From Algibacter miyuki (GTDB taxonomy: Bacteria > Bacteroidota > Bacteroidia > Flavobacteriales > Flavobacteriaceae), in assembly GCF_042427745.1 (NCBI RefSeq), contig NZ_JBHMFA010000009.1: 64,000 bases of DNA, one strand, 5' to 3'. A program made the position numbers and the translations under genes. Below the pieces are notes generated by a model. It saw only the letters and a list, made by a program, of their open reading frames with translations. It was not told the DNA's origin and made no database searches. Of the stretch, positions 60,682 through 64,000 are shown piece by piece. Within the stretch, counting starts at the first letter, position 1, and every line of letters begins with the position of its first letter.

Positions 60682-62172
60682 TTAAGCTTTAGAGAATAAA
60701 GATTTAAAAAACACAAAGCCAAAGCCTAAAAATAACATAAGGTGAAAAGGAAATAACCCAAAATCGCCACCTTGGTCGCCAACAATAAATGCGCTATACA
60801 TACCAAAAGCGAAATAAAGCATCAAAATACCTTCAAAAATAACATTTACTGAAACTGTTTTTTTGATGTAAATGTTGGTTTTCCAGTTGTCTTTAAATTT
60901 GCTAATATTGAATTTTGGAGTTCGTACAAATTCACTTTTTTTACCCGAATGACCTTCTATTACAGCAATAGTGTTGTGCAGTGAAAAGCCCATGGCTATT
61001 GAGAAAAACACGAAAAACATACCAATATAACTCACGAAGTTTTTTATACCTCCGCCATATATGTTTTTATACATAACCCAGTAGCAAATAAAGAAAATTA
61101 AAGTACTTATTACGAAGAAACTCATCACTATAAAATACGTTTTTAAGTGCGTGTATTCATTTTTAATATAAAGCATCGGGATACTTAAAATAGCAACCAA
61201 TAAGATGTTTAAAAACATGGTACTATTCAATAAATGCAATAAACCGTGCACTTTTGTTTTTGCTGAAATGTTCTTGCTTCTTAAAACACGCCACTTCATT
61301 TTTTTGAAGTTTTCGGCACCACCTTTATTCCATCTAAATTGTTGTGAACGAGCTGCACTAATCACCACAGGAAGTTCTGCAGGTGTTTCTACGTGTTCTA
61401 AATATTTGAATTTCCAATTTTTTAATTGCGCACGATAACTTAAATCTAAATCTTCGGTTAAGGTATCGCCTTCCCAGTTGCCGGCATCGAGAATACAGGT
61501 TTTACGCCATAAACCAGCCGTACCGTTAAAGTTGATAAAGTGACCTTTACTATTTCTTCCTACTTGCTCAAGTGTAAAATGCGCATCGAGAGCAAAAGCT
61601 TGAATTTTAGTAAGTATAGAGTAGTTTCTGTTAATGTGTCCCCAACGCGTTTGCACCACACCAATTTCCGCATTCTTAAAGTAAATAACGGTTTGTTTTA
61701 ACCAGTCTTTCTTAGGAAGAAAATCAGAATCGAAAATGGCTATAAATTCACCTTTAGCAATTTCTAAACCTTTCTTTAAGGCACCGGCTTTAAAGCCCGT
61801 ACGGTTAGTACGGGTAATATGTTTTATGTCTAAACCGGTAGCTTGTAGTTTTTCAACATGAGCTCTTGTGGTTTCTATAGTTTCATCAGTAGAATCATCT
61901 AAAACTTGAATTTCTAATTTATCATTAGGGTAATCCATTTCTGCAATGTTATCTAACAAACGATCCATCACATACATTTCATTGTAAACAGGAAGTTGTA
62001 TGGTTACAAAAGGTACCTCATTTGGGTTTGATAAATCAAATTTTTCGGAAGTATCAGTCTTTTTTTTTGCAGATAAATAATTGAAAAGTAAGTTAAGTTG
62101 CGCCAATGCGTACATTAAAATAAGCAACAATGCAACGGTATAAATAATAATGGTAATGGTTTCTAAAATCAT
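60682..62172 (-). CDS. Membrane processive family 2 glycosyltransferase (cellulose synthase-like)
   Basis: A 496-aa inner-membrane enzyme. One TM segment at the N-terminus (about 5-30) is followed by a GT-A domain with VTIQLPVYNE, the DSD motif (FIAIFDSDFLP), TEDLDLSYR and Q-x-x-RW (SQQFRWNKGG), the processive D,D,D,QxxRW set. About five TM segments follow (about 310-490). Such enzymes build beta-linked polysaccharides or glycolipids. It overlaps the preceding glycosyltransferase gene by 4 bp, so the two are translationally coupled. Confidence 0.9.
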   Translation of the reverse strand: MILETITIIIYTVALLLILMYALAQLNLLFNYLSAKKKTDTSEKFDLSNPNEVPFVTIQLPVYNEMYVMDRLLDNIAEMDYPNDKLEIQVLDDSTDETIETTRAHVEKLQATGLDIKHITRTNRTGFKAGALKKGLEIAKGEFIAIFDSDFLPKKDWLKQTVIYFKNAEIGVVQTRWGHINRNYSILTKIQAFALDAHFTLEQVGRNSKGHFINFNGTAGLWRKTCILDAGNWEGDTLTEDLDLSYRAQLKNWKFKYLEHVETPAELPVVISAARSQQFRWNKGGAENFKKMKWRVLRSKNISAKTKVHGLLHLLNSTMFLNILLVAILSIPMLYIKNEYTHLKTYFIVMSFFVISTLIFFICYWVMYKNIYGGGIKNFVSYIGMFFVFFSIAMGFSLHNTIAVIEGHSGKKSEFVRTPKFNISKFKDNWKTNIYIKKTVSVNVIFEGILMLYFAFGMYSAFIVGDQGGDFGLFPFHLMLFLGFGFVFFKSLFSKA

Positions 62173-62861
62173 TTTTTTAAACTGTATTTAAAAATCCATC
62201 CTAGGATTTTTACTCCTGCAAATATAGCGCCTTTTACTGTGCCTGACACTTTAGAAACGCCAATTCTATTCCTGTAATTTACAGGTACTTCGGTATATGT
62301 AATTTTTTGCTTTAATACCTTGAGTTGCATTTCTACGGTCCACCCATAAGTTTTGTCTTCCATATTAAGACCTAGAAGGGTATTGTATTTAATCGCTCTA
62401 AAGGGCCCAAGATCTGTGAATTTGGCTCTAAAAAATAAGGCCATTAAAGTTGTTGCTAGCCAGTTGCCAAAAATTTGGGGTACCGTCATTGAACCCGTTT
62501 CTCGTAATTCTTTTACGCGAGAACCTATCACGAAGTCCATGTTTTCATTGATTATTGGCGCTACAATTTTTGTTAATTCCTCTGGGTAATCACTATAATC
62601 ACCATCTAGAAATACGATAATGTCTGGTTTTACAGATAGGTTAGCAATATATTCCATGCCTTTTAAACAAGCGTATCCATAACCTTTGTTAGCTTCTTTT
62701 AAAACGGTTGCACCAGCATTTTTAGCATTAATTTCTGTATCGTCGGTGGAGTTATTGCTTACTACAATAATTTCATCAACAACTTCAGGAATGGCTTTTA
62801 TGACATGTGCAATGGAATCTGCTTCGTTGTATGCAGGAATTATGACTTTTATTTGGGTCAT
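62169..62861 (-). CDS. Family 2 glycosyltransferase, DPM1-like
   Basis: A 230-aa GT-A enzyme with VIIPAYNEADSIAHVIKAIP, DGDYSDYPEEL (the metal-binding DxD) and the later VIGSRVKELRETGSM. It lacks C-terminal TM segments, like dolichol-phosphate mannosyltransferase-type enzymes that load sugars onto a polyprenyl phosphate. Its overlaps with both neighbours (4 bp each) show one operon, and a lipid-linked sugar may feed the downstream processive enzyme. Confidence 0.9.
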   Translation of the reverse strand: MTQIKVIIPAYNEADSIAHVIKAIPEVVDEIIVVSNNSTDDTEINAKNAGATVLKEANKGYGYACLKGMEYIANLSVKPDIIVFLDGDYSDYPEELTKIVAPIINENMDFVIGSRVKELRETGSMTVPQIFGNWLATTLMALFFRAKFTDLGPFRAIKYNTLLGLNMEDKTYGWTVEMQLKVLKQKITYTEVPVNYRNRIGVSKVSGTVKGAIFAGVKILGWIFKYSLKK

Positions 62862-63334
62862 CTTAAATTAAGTAGGTTGTTTTCTTTTTTAAAATCTTTT
62901 AGGTTGTACCATTCTTTAATTTTTTTACCAGCATTGTATTTGCTTGCAGAAATAATATCGCCGTTTTTATACTTTAAACAATAGCCGTTTTTCTGATTAA
63001 ATTTAAGTTGACACTTATGGTTCACCTGTCCTAAATGGTCATAAAACACCCACCAATTTGTTTTTTTTCCGTTAACAAAGTGGCCTTCGCTTTCTTTTAA
63101 TCCATTCGGGGCGTAAAAATACCAATATTCTATAGGATTATTGTTTGAAAAATGGCCTTCTTTTTTAATTTGACCATTATCATAATAAAATTTCCAGTAA
63201 TCTTCTTTTTTATCTTGCTTTACCCAGCCTTCAGATTCTAAATTCCCATTTTGGTAAAACGTTTTTACATAGGACTCATTGTTAGAACTATTGAAAAACA
63301 TAGAAACTAAAAGCAGGTAGCAGAGATATTTCAT
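62858..63334 (-). CDS. MORN-repeat (YwqK-like) protein
   Basis: A 158-aa protein with an N-terminal hydrophobic signal (MKYLCYLLLVSMFFNSSNN) and at least three MORN_2-type repeats: YVKTFYQNGNLESEGWV, YWKFYYDNGQIKKEGHF and YWYFYAPNGLKESEGHF. Despite the toxin-antitoxin label often given to this family, nothing here supports that. It overlaps the glycosyltransferase by 4 bp and the polyferredoxin by 1 bp (TAATG), so it belongs to this operon. Confidence 0.8.
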   Translation of the reverse strand: MKYLCYLLLVSMFFNSSNNESYVKTFYQNGNLESEGWVKQDKKEDYWKFYYDNGQIKKEGHFSNNNPIEYWYFYAPNGLKESEGHFVNGKKTNWWVFYDHLGQVNHKCQLKFNQKNGYCLKYKNGDIISASKYNAGKKIKEWYNLKDFKKENNLLNLR

Positions 63335-64000
63335 TATTTTTTATTTACTAAATCCATTAAATCAACATCATTACCAAGTAAAACATCGGTTGGATTGATA
63401 CGGCCTTCTTCTGGGCCGTTTTCTAATTTTAAAACACCTCTTGGGCAAACCGCAGAACAAACCCCACAGCCTACACAACTAGAGCGTACAATATTTTCTC
63501 CTTTTTGTGCATAAGCTCTAACATCAATACCTTGCTCGCAATAAGTAGAACAGTTTCCACAAGAAATACATTGTCCTCCGTTTGTAGTAATTCTAAATCG
63601 TGATTTAAAACGTTGCACAAAACCTAAATATGCAGCTAATGGACATCCGAAACGACACCAAACACGGTTACCGAAAATAGGGTAGAAGCCCGTACCAATT
63701 ACACCTGCGAAAATAGCACCAATTAAAAAGCCATATATATCTTGTATGGTCTGTGTTTTAATACCTAATACTTGGCCTTCACCAGAAAAGAAGGTGTATA
63801 ATGCAAAACCTGTCATAACTAAAACAAAAATCAAAACAGAATGAATTACAATACGTTCTACTCTCCAAGATAATAACGTTTTACTAGAAAGTTGTCTGTA
63901 TGGATCACCTAGTGTTTCGGCTAAACCTCCACAACCACAAACCCAAGAACAATACCATCTTTTTCCGAAGAAATAAACCATTACCGGTACCACTACAATA
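63334..64000 (-). CDS. Membrane polyferredoxin, 4Fe-4S (NapH/NosR-like), 5' end cut by window
   Basis: The frame is open to the right edge, so the N-terminus is missing; about 220 residues remain. The opening part has WYCSWVCGCGG and two TM segments (HSVLIFVLVMTGFALYTFF; IYGFLIGAIFAGVIGTGFY). A conserved RFGCPLAAYLG follows, then two CxxCxxCxxxC clusters (CISCGNCSTYCEQG and CVGCGVCSAVCPRG). This is the layout of membrane electron-transfer proteins. The redox partner is unknown; it heads an operon with a MORN protein and two glycosyltransferases. Confidence 0.85.
   Translation of the reverse strand, partial: IVVVPVMVYFFGKRWYCSWVCGCGGLAETLGDPYRQLSSKTLLSWRVERIVIHSVLIFVLVMTGFALYTFFSGEGQVLGIKTQTIQDIYGFLIGAIFAGVIGTGFYPIFGNRVWCRFGCPLAAYLGFVQRFKSRFRITTNGGQCISCGNCSTYCEQGIDVRAYAQKGENIVRSSCVGCGVCSAVCPRGVLKLENGPEEGRINPTDVLLGNDVDLMDLVNKK

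Noticed and set aside
62858..63334. Toxin-antitoxin label for the MORN-repeat protein
   Set aside because: YwqK-like proteins are often annotated as antitoxins, but no toxin gene is adjacent and the gene sits in a glycosyltransferase operon.

Overview
The window comes from an AT-rich genome of the Bacteroidota, almost certainly a marine-type member of the family Flavobacteriaceae. The supporting signs are two SusC/SusD pairs, a type IX secretion (Por) sorting domain on a secreted protease, a short primary sigma factor without region 1.1, promoters of the Bacteroidota form (TTG or TTTG near -33, TAnnTTTG near -7) in front of several operons, and a general lack of Shine-Dalgarno sequences. I see no insertion sequence, prophage, CRISPR array, tRNA or rRNA. 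Most of the window is chromosomal backbone, with accessory character in the SusCD region and a few intergenic gaps.

Layout. 1-5.3 kb: end of clpP, clpX, a bacterial GH3-like adenylating enzyme, a DUF2797 protein, and rpoD-rpsU on the minus strand. 5.4-8.8 kb: two M16 peptidase-family proteins, one with an intact zinc site and one that has lost it. 9.2-23.1 kb: two SusC/SusD loci. One is followed by a secreted subtilase and a lipoprotein, the other by a lipoprotein. Neither has carbohydrate-active enzymes, which points to peptide or protein capture rather than glycan use. 23.5-25.2 kb: an Omp85-type outer-membrane protein.

25.4-43.2 kb is the str/S10/spc/alpha ribosomal protein region: rpsL-rpsG-fusA-rpsJ, then rplC to rpsK including secY, infA and rpmJ, then rpsD-rpoA-rplQ. 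Hairpin terminators after rpsJ, rpsK and rplQ, and promoter-like elements before rpsL, rplC and rpsD, suggest three transcription units. The 415-bp gap between rpsJ and rplC holds a terminator, a direct repeat, a promoter-like element and an attenuator-like hairpin, and is the best candidate for an undescribed regulatory element here.

43.3-53.7 kb: carA (without carB), eno, gltA, two adjacent guanidino-group hydrolases (one CtlX-like), a TPR sensor histidine kinase on the opposite strand, and argS. 53.7-58 kb: a nucleoid-associated protein, a large lipoprotein with a probable beta-propeller, and rnhB on the minus strand. 58.0-58.4 kb: a possible decayed membrane-protein gene. 58.5-64 kb: a putative porin, then a tightly overlapping minus-strand operon that begins outside the right edge: polyferredoxin, MORN-repeat protein, DPM1-like glycosyltransferase and processive membrane glycosyltransferase.

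All calls are by reading the sequence; no database search was possible.
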